NCBI RefSeq assembly: GCF_000337175.1
Contig: NZ_AOIJ01000061.1
Location: 150,651 to 214,650 of the forward strand
DNA from: Natrinema gari JCM 14663
Lineage (GTDB): Archaea > Halobacteriota > Halobacteria > Halobacteriales > Natrialbaceae
Direction: 5' to 3'
Length of the DNA stretch: 64,000 nucleotides
Shown here: positions 8,374 through 16,837 of the stretch, one piece after another
How the letters are laid out: each line of letters opens with the position of its first letter
How positions within the stretch are numbered: position 1 is the first letter of the stretch
Translations under genes and position numbers: made by a program
The notes under the pieces: model-generated
The model's input: only the letters and a program-made list of their open reading frames with translations
Databases searched by the model: none
Told to the model about the DNA's origin: nothing

Positions 8374-9393
8374 TCAGCACAGCACCTCGAGCAACTCGTC
8401 GGTGCCAAAGCGGATCACGTCGGTCGCGGGGCGGCCGAGCGCGTCGGCGTACTCGTCGACGGCCTCGCGGGCTCGCTCGTCGCTCTCGAGGCCGGACGTG
8501 TTGAGCGCGCCGGCGACGACGCGACTGTCCGCGACCGGCGCGGCGATGCTCTCGTAGAGATCGATATAGGTCCGCAGCGACGGCAGTGCGACCGATTCGT
8601 AGCCGTGGATCGCGTCCTGGTCGGCGTTGTGACAGAGCACGAGTGTGTCGGCCATCGACCCGTGGAGGATACCGAGCGTGACCGCCGAGTACGCCGGGTG
8701 GATGATGCTGCCCTGGCCCTCGACGAACAGGTAGTCGTGGTCGTCGCCCTTTTCGAGAATCATCTCCTCGACCGCGCCCGCGGTGAAGTCGCTGACGACG
8801 CGATCGATCGGCGTGCCCCAGCCCTCGATCATGATCCCGGTCTGGCCGGTCGGGATGACGGCGGCGTCGTGGCCGGCCGCGCGGGCGTCGCGGGCGAGTT
8901 CCATCGTCGTCGTCATCTTGCCGACCGAACAGTCGGTGCCGACGGTGAGGATCACCTCGGCGTCGACCTGGTCGGCGATGCCATCGGCAACCGTGAGATC
9001 GGCCGGCGGGTTCCGAACGTCGCGAATCTCACAGTCGTTGTCGGCCGCCAGCCGGGCGAACTCCTCGTCTTCCGCAAGGAAATAGTGCAATCCCGAAATC
9101 ACGTCACAGCCGTACTCGAGGGCCGTCCGCACGTCCTCGCGCCAGCTCTCGTCGAAGCCGCCGCCGATCGGCGCGATCCCGATCAGCAGGGTGTCGACGG
9201 CGTCGGGCTCGAGGTCGGCCATCCCGGAGACGATCGGCGCGTCCTGGACATCGGGAACGAGGTCCGCGACGTGTCGGCCGTCGTTCGCTCGATCGAGGAC
9301 GGCGACGGCATCGTGATCGGCGTACCGGAGGACGCCGAGTGCTGTCTTGGCTCGGTCGGGGAACTTCTCGTGTGCGAGAATTGCGACACGCAT
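8374..9393 (-). CDS. dgcN: D-glutamate N-acetyltransferase, DUF1611 family
   Basis: A 339-residue two-domain protein. Residues 1-130 form a Rossmann-like domain (MRVAILAHEKFPDRAKTALG at the start, then LLIGIAPIGGGFDESW). The C-terminal domain has a P-loop, GTDCSVGKMTT, followed by PTGQTGIMIEGWG and FVEGQGSIIHPAYS, all characteristic of DUF1611. Members were characterised as DgcN, which acetylates D-glutamate in a catabolic route shared by marine bacteria and halophilic archaea. The dgcA partner follows directly downstream. An AT-rich region precedes the gene. The assignment rests on domain signature plus gene order. Confidence 0.82.
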   Translation of the reverse strand: MRVAILAHEKFPDRAKTALGVLRYADHDAVAVLDRANDGRHVADLVPDVQDAPIVSGMADLEPDAVDTLLIGIAPIGGGFDESWREDVRTALEYGCDVISGLHYFLAEDEEFARLAADNDCEIRDVRNPPADLTVADGIADQVDAEVILTVGTDCSVGKMTTTMELARDARAAGHDAAVIPTGQTGIMIEGWGTPIDRVVSDFTAGAVEEMILEKGDDHDYLFVEGQGSIIHPAYSAVTLGILHGSMADTLVLCHNADQDAIHGYESVALPSLRTYIDLYESIAAPVADSRVVAGALNTSGLESDERAREAVDEYADALGRPATDVIRFGTDELLEVLC

Positions 9394-9592
9394 ACCCGGA
9401 GAGAGATGGAGCGATCACTTATACTATTGGCGGCTAGTCCGGTCAAGCACCGGGATCTCTCGGCTCGACAACTGATCAGTGTCGGCCGACGGGGAGAAGC
9501 GATCGGCGCGATCGGCGGGGAACGACGCATAGCGGACGATGCTGTTCACGGACCAGTAAATCAAAAATAGAACGGCTATTCGAGAGCGAATA

Positions 9593-9760
9593 ATGTCAAT
9601 ACAATATTACTATCTCGAAGATACCGAAACCCTCATTCCGGTTACCACCCGATTCGACCACAACTTCGTGTTCCACCAGTTCGAACGAGTCGGTACGGGG
9701 CCGATTCGCGGCGGTTCTGTCGGCATCGCTCAGTGGGACCGTAACAGTACGTCGAACTGA
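9593..9760 (+). CDS. Possible 55-residue hypothetical protein
   Basis: An uninterrupted ATG-to-TGA frame in the divergent gap between dgcN and the sulfatase. The peptide begins MSIQYYYLEDTETLIP and continues with RFDHNFVFHQFERVGTG, aromatic-rich and moderately acidic. It has no cysteines or recognisable domain. It ends 28 bases before the sulfatase ATG, so it could be a short leader gene. It may equally be chance; the rest of the 9394-9788 gap shows nothing else. Confidence 0.3.
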   Translation: MSIQYYYLEDTETLIPVTTRFDHNFVFHQFERVGTGPIRGGSVGIAQWDRNSTSN

Positions 9761-9788
9761 CATTGCTCGACGGGAGTGCTGGAAAGAG

Positions 9789-11225
9789 ATGACATCCGAC
9801 ACATCGGTTTCGAACGTCGTGCTCGTCACGGTCGACTCGCTGCGGGCGGACGCGATCGGTCCGTACGAAAGCGGCCGCCACACGCCGGTCATGGATTCCC
9901 TCGCTGACCGCGGGACCGTCTTCGACCGGGCCTTCGCGACCGGTAACTGGACGCCCTTTTCGTTCCCGTCGATCCTCTCCTCGCGGCCCGTGTTCGCCGA
10001 CGACGGACGGATCGGGGTCGAGGAGTCCCCCACGCTCGCGGAAACCGTCTCGGACGCGGGCGTCGCGACCGGCGGGTTCAACGCCGCGAACGGCTTTCTC
10101 ACGACCCACTGGGGGTACGACGACGGGTTCGACGAGTTCGACTCGTTCGTCGCGAACGTCGGCTCGAGCGTCTACAGCCGCTATCTCGCGACGCATCCGA
10201 CCGTCGAGGCCTGGCTCCAGTTGGCCGCCTCGCCGATCCGCCGCGCGGGTTCGTGGCTCCGGGGCGAGACCGACGACCGGCCGTTCCTGGACACGTCCCG
10301 GCTGTTCGATGTCGAGCACGCCGCAAGCGAGTTCGTCGAGGAGACATCGTCGCCGTTCTTCCTCTGGGTCCACTACATGGACGCCCACACGCCGTACGTC
10401 CCCGCCCCGCGTTACATCCGCGAGGTCTCGGACGATCGGGTCGGGACCCACAGAATGTTGCTCGCCCACACCCGGACCGGACTGGGGCTGGGCGTCAGCG
10501 ATCGCACCCTCTCGGACCTTCGAACGCTCTATCAGGCGGCGGTTCGACAGGTCGACGCGAGCATCGGGCGACTCCTCGAGACGCTCTCGGCGAACGACCT
10601 CGCCGACGACACCGCGGTCGTTCTGGCGGGGGACCACGGCGAGGAGTTCCAGGAACACGGCCATCTCGCCCACTATCCGAAGTTGTACGACGAACTGATT
10701 CGGGTCCCGCTCATCGTCGACGTTCCCGGTGCCGAGGGGAGCCGAGTCGAGGGACAGGTCGGACTCGATTCGATCCCCCCGACGGTGACCGACCTGCTGG
10801 ATGTCGCGGCCCCGGCGTCGTGGACCGGCGACACGCTCGTCCCCAGCGTCGTCGGGGACGAGTCGCCCGCCGACGACCCGGTCGTCTCGGTCACGGTCCG
10901 GGACGACTCGGTGACCGCCCAACCGATTCCGCGCTCGCTCACGGACGGTGACCTCCTCGTCAGCGTCCGCAATCGAGACTGGACCTACATCGAAAACGTC
11001 GCCACCGAGGAACCCGAACTGTACTATCGACCCGACGATCCGCGACAGCAAACGAACCTCGCGACGGAGCCGACGTCCGAACAGCGGGACGTGATCGAAT
11101 CGCTCGCGCCGGTCGCGACGGCACATGCGAACACGCTTCGGGACCGCGACGACGAGGCGACGGCCGACGACGAGGCCGTCGACGAGGACCTCGAGGCACG
11201 GTTGTCGGCACTCGGCTACCGCTAG
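9789..11225 (+). CDS. Sulfatase-family hydrolase/transferase
   Basis: A 478-residue alkaline-phosphatase-superfamily protein of the sulfatase branch. Early metal-binding VVLVTVDSLRADAIG (residues 10-24), the active-site region GNWTPFSFPSILSS near residue 58-71, the metal ligands in WVHYMDAHTPY and the late AGDHGEEFQEHGH are all present. The classical CxPxR formylglycine motif is absent; the nucleophile is probably a Ser or Thr of the WTPFSFPS stretch, as in phosphatases and phosphoglycerol transferases. There is no signal peptide or membrane segment. It is followed after one base by a GtrA gene and then a DedA-like gene, suggesting work on cell-surface polymers or lipids. Confidence 0.82.
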   Translation: MTSDTSVSNVVLVTVDSLRADAIGPYESGRHTPVMDSLADRGTVFDRAFATGNWTPFSFPSILSSRPVFADDGRIGVEESPTLAETVSDAGVATGGFNAANGFLTTHWGYDDGFDEFDSFVANVGSSVYSRYLATHPTVEAWLQLAASPIRRAGSWLRGETDDRPFLDTSRLFDVEHAASEFVEETSSPFFLWVHYMDAHTPYVPAPRYIREVSDDRVGTHRMLLAHTRTGLGLGVSDRTLSDLRTLYQAAVRQVDASIGRLLETLSANDLADDTAVVLAGDHGEEFQEHGHLAHYPKLYDELIRVPLIVDVPGAEGSRVEGQVGLDSIPPTVTDLLDVAAPASWTGDTLVPSVVGDESPADDPVVSVTVRDDSVTAQPIPRSLTDGDLLVSVRNRDWTYIENVATEEPELYYRPDDPRQQTNLATEPTSEQRDVIESLAPVATAHANTLRDRDDEATADDEAVDEDLEARLSALGYR

Positions 11226-11226
11226 C

Positions 11227-11652
11227 ATGATCCGATCGTTCCTTCGCAGTCTCGTCGACGGCCCGTTCGCGCGCCAACTGCGCCGGTTCGTGATCGTCGG
11301 GATCGTGGCCGCGGGAGTACAGATGGGGTTGCTCTGGGCGTTCGTCGACAGCGCCGGACTCCATTATCTGCTCGGGGCGGTGATCGCCATCGAGATCACG
11401 ATCGTCCTTTCGTACGTGCTCAACAACGCGTGGACCTTCGAGGCCTCACAGAACACCGGGACCATCGAGTATCTCGTCGGCTTGCTCAAGACGAACGTCG
11501 TCCGCGGGACGGCGATTCCGATCCAACTCGGCGTCCTCTTTGGCTTCGTCGAGTGGGTCCACCTGCCGTACCTGCTCGCCAACGGGATGGCTATCGCGCT
11601 CAGTGGCGTGTATCGGTACGTCCTCGACGCACGATGGACGTGGGGGTCGTGA
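11227..11652 (+). CDS. GtrA-family membrane protein
   Basis: A 141-residue protein with four predicted membrane helices: FVIVGIVAAGVQMGLLWAFV, LLGAVIAIEITIVLSYVLN, a third around IQLGVLFGFVEWV and a fourth around LLANGMAIALSGVYRYV. The NNAWTF motif after helix two and the YRYVLDARWTW ending are signature GtrA features. GtrA proteins are thought to help move lipid-linked sugars across membranes. The start is one base after the sulfatase stop, so the two are translationally adjacent and probably co-transcribed. Confidence 0.85.
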   Translation: MIRSFLRSLVDGPFARQLRRFVIVGIVAAGVQMGLLWAFVDSAGLHYLLGAVIAIEITIVLSYVLNNAWTFEASQNTGTIEYLVGLLKTNVVRGTAIPIQLGVLFGFVEWVHLPYLLANGMAIALSGVYRYVLDARWTWGS

Positions 11653-11746
11653 TGTTCGGCACAGTCCCTCTCGGCCATGTCCCGCCGCAACGAACGGCTG
11701 CTCGATCGTCCGACGGCGCGTTGAACGTTCACTCAGCTGATCACTC

Positions 11747-12316
11747 ATGAACGGCATACTCTCGATCCCATCGCTGCTCGTGCTCGAAGTGCTGGACGGG
11801 TTCCTCGTCGGCAGCGGCGAGGCGATCGTCGAGTCCGCGACCGGGTGGGGTGGGATGGGAATCGTCTTCGTCTACTCGTTTTTGATCGCGTTCGTCCTGC
11901 CGGGCCCCAGCGAGGTCGTTCTCGTCGCGCCGCTCGAGATCGGCCTGCCCCCCTGGCTGCGGCTCTCGAGTATCATGCTCGTCAGCGCGGCCGGAAAGAT
12001 GGCCGGCAGCGTGTTCGCGTTCCACCTCGGACAGGAGGTCAAACACTCGGGACCGATAACGCGGTGGCTACGCCGGTCCCGGTGGGACATCCTGGCGTGG
12101 TCGGAGAACCGCACCGTCCAATTGGCTCAACGGTACGGCTACGGGGGACTCGCGCTCGCCCTCTCGGTTCCGTTCTTTCCCGATACGATCTCGATCTACG
12201 CCTTCGCCGTCCTCGAGACGGATTACCCGAAATTCGCGCTGGCGACGTTCGTCGGAAGCCTCGGCCGATTCCTCGTGACGCTCGGTCTCTTCGGGGGCCT
12301 CGTGACGGTGTTCTGA
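11747..12316 (+). CDS. DedA/YqaA-like (VTT domain) membrane protein
   Basis: A 189-residue integral membrane protein. The segment IVFVYSFLIAFVLPGPSEVVLVAP contains the glycine/proline re-entrant loop typical of SNARE-associated/VTT-domain proteins; the second conserved loop is seen in GGLALALSVPFFPDTISIYAFAV. This family is implicated in lipid scrambling or transport. It lies 94 bases after the GtrA gene on the same strand, completing a sulfatase-GtrA-DedA run consistent with surface lipid or glycan handling. Substrate unknown. Confidence 0.75.
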   Translation: MNGILSIPSLLVLEVLDGFLVGSGEAIVESATGWGGMGIVFVYSFLIAFVLPGPSEVVLVAPLEIGLPPWLRLSSIMLVSAAGKMAGSVFAFHLGQEVKHSGPITRWLRRSRWDILAWSENRTVQLAQRYGYGGLALALSVPFFPDTISIYAFAVLETDYPKFALATFVGSLGRFLVTLGLFGGLVTVF

Positions 12317-12409
12317 CGCACTCGCCGAGCGCCCGCGACGCGGCCGACCGACGGGGACGGCTGCCGACGCCGGTACTGATAAACCGACCACGCGTCAAGT
12401 CAGCGGTGA

Positions 12410-13582
12410 ATGCTTGAGGGAGTCAATGTCGCACTCGGTGTGACCGGCTCGATCGCCGCCGTCAAGACGGTCGAACTGGCCCACGAACTGCGACGGCAAG
12501 GTGCCGCGGTTCGCGGGGTGATGTCCGACAGCGCACAGGGGATCGTCCACCCCTGGGCCGTCGAGTTCGCGACCGAGAACGCGGTCGTCACGGAGATCAC
12601 GGGCGGCGTCGAACACGTCGACCTCTGTGGCTACGACGGCTGGGCGGACGTGCTCCTGATCGCGCCCGCGACGGCCAACACCGTCGGCAAGATCGCCGGT
12701 GCCGTCGACGATACGCCCGTGACCACGTGCGCGACGACCGCACTGGGTGCCGACACGCCGATCGTGATCGCACCCGCCATGCACGAACCGATGTACGACC
12801 ACCCCGGCGTGCTCGAGGCCATCGACACCGTCTCGGAGTGGGGCGTCGACTTCGTCGATCCCCGCATCGAGGAGGGGAAGGCCAAGATCGCCAGCGAGGA
12901 CGCGATCGTCCGCGATACGGCCCGCGCGGCGGGTGATCGGCCGCTCGAGGGCACACACGTCGTGGTCACGAGCGGGGCGACCAGCGAGTCGATCGACCCC
13001 GTTCGGGTCATCACGAACCGCTCGTCGGGGAAGATGGGCCGGGCCGTCGCGACGGCCTGCTACGTCCGCGGGGCGGACGTGACGCTCGTCCACGACGGTC
13101 CCGAGGTGTCCTTTGCCGATGTCCGCGCGGTCGAGAGCGCCCAGGACATGCTCGCCGCCACGCGCGAGGCCTGTGAGGACGCCGACGCGCTCGTCTCCGC
13201 CGCGGCGATCAGCGACTACACCGTCGACACGAACGCGGAGAAGATCCGTTCGGGCCGGGAACTCACGCTCGACCTCGAGCCGACGCCGAAGCTGATCGAC
13301 GAGATCCGCTCGACCCATCCCGACCTCCCGATCGTCGGCTTCAAGACCGAGACCTCCGGCGACGAGGACGCGATGATCGAACGGGCCAGGAACACGCTCG
13401 AGCGGGTCGACCTCGCGTTCGTCGTCGCGAACGACGCGAGCGTGATGGGTGCCGAGCGGACCAAGGCCCTGCTAGTCCACGCCCGCGACGCGGCTCGGTA
13501 CGAGGGGACGAAAGCCGGACTGGGTGGCGAAATCGCCGACTCGATCGCGGCGGTACTGTCCCCGAACGTGACAGATAGTTAA
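12410..13582 (+). CDS. coaBC: Bifunctional phosphopantothenoylcysteine decarboxylase / phosphopantothenate-cysteine ligase
   Basis: A 390-residue coenzyme A biosynthesis enzyme. Residues 1-180 form the FMN-dependent decarboxylase: GVTGSIAAVKTVELAHEL, the His of GGVEHVDL and the FMN-binding IAPATANTVGKIAGAVDD. Residues about 185-390 form the ligase, with VVVTSGATSESIDPVRVITNRSSGKMG and VVANDASVMG. The two domains together convert 4'-phosphopantothenate to 4'-phosphopantetheine in the cytoplasm. Length is normal for the fused archaeal enzyme. Start ATG 12410 gives MLEGVNVALGVTG, directly before the first beta strand. Confidence 0.93.
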   Translation: MLEGVNVALGVTGSIAAVKTVELAHELRRQGAAVRGVMSDSAQGIVHPWAVEFATENAVVTEITGGVEHVDLCGYDGWADVLLIAPATANTVGKIAGAVDDTPVTTCATTALGADTPIVIAPAMHEPMYDHPGVLEAIDTVSEWGVDFVDPRIEEGKAKIASEDAIVRDTARAAGDRPLEGTHVVVTSGATSESIDPVRVITNRSSGKMGRAVATACYVRGADVTLVHDGPEVSFADVRAVESAQDMLAATREACEDADALVSAAAISDYTVDTNAEKIRSGRELTLDLEPTPKLIDEIRSTHPDLPIVGFKTETSGDEDAMIERARNTLERVDLAFVVANDASVMGAERTKALLVHARDAARYEGTKAGLGGEIADSIAAVLSPNVTDS

Positions 13583-13697
13583 TTGTAGCTCGAGTGCGTC
13601 AGGACAATTATATGGGTGGGGTTCATCCCACCGGCATAATGGATAGACGTCCGGCACTGGAAGGGAAGGGGTTACCGGCGTTGGCCGGCGCTTCGAG

Positions 13698-14336
13698 GTG
13701 ATCGAGGTGGCACAACGACAGCGAACTGATACGAGTGGTACCGGAGATGGTGGGATCGACGACGCTACCGGGGATGCCGAGACTGCCGACCCGCTCTCGA
13801 AAGGTGAAATATTCGAAGTCCTGCGGAACCAGCGGCGGCGCTACGTCCTGCAGTATCTCAAGCAGGACGATCGACCGGTCGAACTCGGCGATCTGGCCCA
13901 GCAGGTCGCCGCCTGGGAGTACGAGACGACGTTAGAGGGGGTCACGCCCGAACAGCGAAAACGGGTCTACACCACGCTTCAGCAGACGCACCTCCCGAAG
14001 ATGGACGACTCCGGCATCCTCCGGTTCGACTCCGACCGGGGCGTCATCGAGGCGACCCAGCGCACGCACGACATCAGCGTCTACCTCGAGATCGTTCCCG
14101 GTCGGGAGTTCGCGTGGCGGGAACTGTACCTCTCCTTGGGTGCGATCAGTTGCGCGCTCGTCGCCGCGCTCTGGCTCGAGATCTATCCGCTGGTCCGTCT
14201 GTCGAACCTGACGTGGACGACCATGATCGCGGCCACGTTCACACTGACCGCGGTCGCACACATTTACCACGAGCGGAACATGCGCCTCGGTCACGGCGAC
14301 CAGCCGCCGGAACTCAGCTACAGTACCGACGAGTAG
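13698..14336 (+). CDS. Membrane-tethered DUF7344 winged-helix protein
   Basis: A protein of about 212 residues that starts with GTG (13698; an alternative GTG lies at 13707). After a low-complexity acidic leader, residues 35-125 form the DUF7344 domain: IFEVLRNQRRRYVLQYLKQ, LAQQVAAWE, TPEQRKRVYTTLQQTHLPKM and a wing ILRFDSDRGVIE. Two membrane segments follow (SLGAISCALVAALWLEIYPL and TMIAATFTLTAVAHIYH). It is typical of haloarchaeal regulators held at the membrane; the stimulus is unknown. The soluble protein at 5066 is a shorter relative. Confidence 0.8.
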   Translation: MIEVAQRQRTDTSGTGDGGIDDATGDAETADPLSKGEIFEVLRNQRRRYVLQYLKQDDRPVELGDLAQQVAAWEYETTLEGVTPEQRKRVYTTLQQTHLPKMDDSGILRFDSDRGVIEATQRTHDISVYLEIVPGREFAWRELYLSLGAISCALVAALWLEIYPLVRLSNLTWTTMIAATFTLTAVAHIYHERNMRLGHGDQPPELSYSTDE

Positions 14337-14474
14337 CGGTCGGTGTGCGGGAACGGCCGACTGGCGCGCTCGAGGCGACGAGAGAGGTGTCTCGACCGAC
14401 CGAACGGTCGGCTGATCCGACATGCTGAATGTGAGGCGTTCGCATCTGTCGGGCCGCTCGCTCGTATCGTCAAC

Positions 14475-14480
14475 TTTTAC
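14475..14480 (+). promoter_or_regulatory. TATA-like box for hpt
   Basis: TTTTAC lies about 27 bases upstream of the ATG at 14504, the spacing expected for a leaderless haloarchaeal transcript. Inference from position only. Confidence 0.4.
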
Positions 14481-14503
14481 TCCGCTACCGTCCCACCCAC
14501 GAC

Positions 14504-15073
14504 ATGGATCAGTTGAAGCAGTCGCTCCTGGAAGCGCCGATCATCGAGAAAAACGGGTATCATTACTTCGTCCATCCGATCAGCGACGGCGTCCCGAAAC
14601 TCGACCCCACCCTTCTGCGGGAGATCGTCATTCGGATCATCCGGAAGGCGGAACTCGACGAGGTCGACCGGATCGTTACCCCTGCGGCGATGGGGATTCA
14701 CATTTCGACCGCCGTCTCGCTGATGACCGACATTCCGCTGACGGTCATCCGCAAGCGCCAGTACGGACTCGACGACGAGGTCGCGATCTCCCAGAAAACG
14801 GGCTACTCGGAGAACGAGATGTACATCAACGACGTACGCGAGGGCGAGCGCGTGCTCGTCCTCGACGACGTCCTCTCGACGGGCGGCACGCTCGCCTCGG
14901 TGCTCACCGCACTCGACGAGATCGGCGCGGAGGTCGTCGACACCGTCGCGGTCATCAAAAAGGTCGGCGGGGAGAACGAAGTCGCTGACACCGACTACAA
15001 CGTCAAGACGTTGATCAACGTCGATGTCGTCGACGGCGAAGTCGTCATCATCGACGAAGAAGGCGATCAGTAA
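14504..15073 (+). CDS. hpt: Hypoxanthine/guanine phosphoribosyltransferase
   Basis: A 189-residue purine salvage enzyme of the archaeal HGPRTase type. The PRPP-binding motif is [14 protein letters not shown] near residue 121-134; the preceding loop contains [11 protein letters not shown], which is characteristic of this branch rather than of bacterial Hpt. It transfers the phosphoribosyl group from PRPP to hypoxanthine and/or guanine. The start [12 protein letters not shown] matches family length. It stands alone between the DUF7344 regulator and the ABC importer. Confidence 0.9.
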   Translation: MDQLKQSLLEAPIIEKNGYHYFVHPISDGVPKLDPTLLREIVIRIIRKAELDEVDRIVTPAAMGIHISTAVSLMTDIPLTVIRKRQYGLDDEVAISQKTGYSENEMYINDVREGERVLVLDDVLSTGGTLASVLTALDEIGAEVVDTVAVIKKVGGENEVADTDYNVKTLINVDVVDGEVVIIDEEGDQ

Positions 15074-15179
15074 GCAGCGTCGGTAACGCGTCGGTTTTCG
15101 ACCAGTATCTCCAGCCTTCGCACTGAGTCGTGTATACCTATCACAAGGAATATGTCGCCACGATTTGAATTGCATACCG

Positions 15180-16826
15180 ATGCCAGGAAATAGCGCTGGG
15201 TCGCGCGAACGGCGTCCGATCCGGCGGCGTTCGCTCTTGACGAGCGTGGGTCTGGTGGGGATCTCCGGGTTCGCCGGCTGTATTCGCAGTAACAGCGTCG
15301 AAGCCGACGGTCCGGCCGAGGAGTTGATTCAACAGGGGTTCGCGGCGACCGATACCGCTCCGCCGTTCGAAACGACGATCGTCGTCACCGAGGGCACCGA
15401 ACGAAGCCGCGTTGCGACGCTCCTCAAATCCGCACTCGAGGACACCGGCTTCTTCGAGATTTCGATCGCGGAATACAAGTGGACGACGCATCTCGATCTG
15501 TTGACCACGGCGGCCGACGAGAACAAAAACGCCCTTTTTATGGTCAGTTGGACCGGCGGCTGGGACCCCGACGACTACGTCAACATGCTGTTTCACTCGG
15601 ACAGCCACCCGCCCAACGGACTCAATATCAATCAGTACGCCGACGAGACCGTCGACGAGTACATCGAGACCGGACTCGAGGAGACGGTCTTCGACGACCG
15701 GGTCGAGATCTACCGGCAGTTACAGGAGCGGCTGGTCGCCGACGCTCCGGTATCGTTCGTTCGATTCGGCGAGGTGACACACGTCTGGGATGCCGACGCC
15801 GTCAGCGGCTGGCAGGCGTATCCGCTCGAGACGGGAACGTACAACGCGGTGTACGCCCCCTGGGCCGACACCGTCACGAAACTCGAGGGGAGCACGGAAC
15901 TGGTCGCCGATCTCGGCAGCGATATCTCGACGACCGATCCCGTGTCGATGAACGACACCGCCTCGAGCCAGGCGACGCAACTCGTGTACGAGGGGCTGAC
16001 CGGGATCGACTTCGACGGGACGGTACAGCCTGTTTTGGCCGACGAGTGGAAGCGACTCGACACCACGCGGTATCGGTTTTCCCTCCGGGAGGGCGTCCAG
16101 TTTCACAACGGCGAGGAACTCACCGCCGCCCACGTCAAGTGCTCGTTCGAACGCTACGAGGGCGAACCGCGCGAGGCCGATGTCTTCGATTGGTACGGTG
16201 ACAGCGAGATCGTCGACGACTACACGATCGATATCGACTGCCGACGGGAGTACGGCCCGTTCGAGCGGCGACTGTTCGACGTTCCGATCGTCCCGATGGC
16301 GGCGATCGATGGCGATCTCGACCTCGAGTCGACCCCGATCGGAACCGGTCCCTATCGGTTCGTCGACTATCAGGCGGGCGACGACTGTCGATTGGAACGG
16401 TTCGACGAGTACTGGTTCGAGGGCTCGGAGACGGTTCCGGCGACGGCACCGGTCGAAACCGTGCGTCTCGAGGTAATCCCTGAACCGGCGTCGCGCCAGG
16501 GCGCACTCGAGGCCGGGAATATCGATGTCAGCTACGGCGTCCCGTCGGCGAGTCTCGCGGACCTGGCCGCCGACGACGCGTACGGCGTCGACCGCCACGT
16601 CGGCGGCGGGTTCGATATGCTGATCTACCCGCTCTACCGCGAGCCGTTTTCCAGTACCGCCGTCCGCCGGGGCTGTAACATGTTGCTGCCGCGCGAGCGG
16701 ATCGTCGAGGAGGTGTACAACGGCGTCGGCCATCCGGCGTACACCCCGATCTCGCCCCTGCTCGAGGCGTACGCCGACGAGGAGTTTCAAGAGCGGATCG
16801 CCGACGAATACGTGCGGTCGCCCTGA
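15180..16826 (+). CDS. Peptide/nickel-type ABC transporter substrate-binding lipoprotein
   Basis: A 548-residue family 5 solute-binding protein. The N-terminus is a Tat lipoprotein signal: RRRSLLTSVGLVGISGFAGC, where the Cys is the likely lipidated residue. The body has typical SBP_bac_5 features such as YEGLTGIDFDGTVQPVLADEW and a REGVQFHNGEELTAAHVK stretch. It binds the ligand outside the cell and passes it to the permeases encoded by the next two genes. ATG 15180 is preferred over an in-frame TTG at 15165. Ligand type (di- or oligopeptide, or other) is not resolvable. It leads a five-gene operon. Confidence 0.9.
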   Translation: MPGNSAGSRERRPIRRRSLLTSVGLVGISGFAGCIRSNSVEADGPAEELIQQGFAATDTAPPFETTIVVTEGTERSRVATLLKSALEDTGFFEISIAEYKWTTHLDLLTTAADENKNALFMVSWTGGWDPDDYVNMLFHSDSHPPNGLNINQYADETVDEYIETGLEETVFDDRVEIYRQLQERLVADAPVSFVRFGEVTHVWDADAVSGWQAYPLETGTYNAVYAPWADTVTKLEGSTELVADLGSDISTTDPVSMNDTASSQATQLVYEGLTGIDFDGTVQPVLADEWKRLDTTRYRFSLREGVQFHNGEELTAAHVKCSFERYEGEPREADVFDWYGDSEIVDDYTIDIDCRREYGPFERRLFDVPIVPMAAIDGDLDLESTPIGTGPYRFVDYQAGDDCRLERFDEYWFEGSETVPATAPVETVRLEVIPEPASRQGALEAGNIDVSYGVPSASLADLAADDAYGVDRHVGGGFDMLIYPLYREPFSSTAVRRGCNMLLPRERIVEEVYNGVGHPAYTPISPLLEAYADEEFQERIADEYVRSP

Positions 16827-16837
16827 CCACACCATCA

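Noticed and set aside
6999-8504. 501-residue plus-strand open frame opposite dgcA
   Set aside because: It is antisense to strongly supported dgcA and dgcN; the Arg/Val/Asp-rich composition is the usual shadow in GC-rich haloarchaeal DNA.
11653-11746. Short frame MFGTVPLGHVPPQ between GtrA and DedA genes
   Set aside because: Only 32 codons with no conserved features; it ends inside the DedA start and is likely chance.
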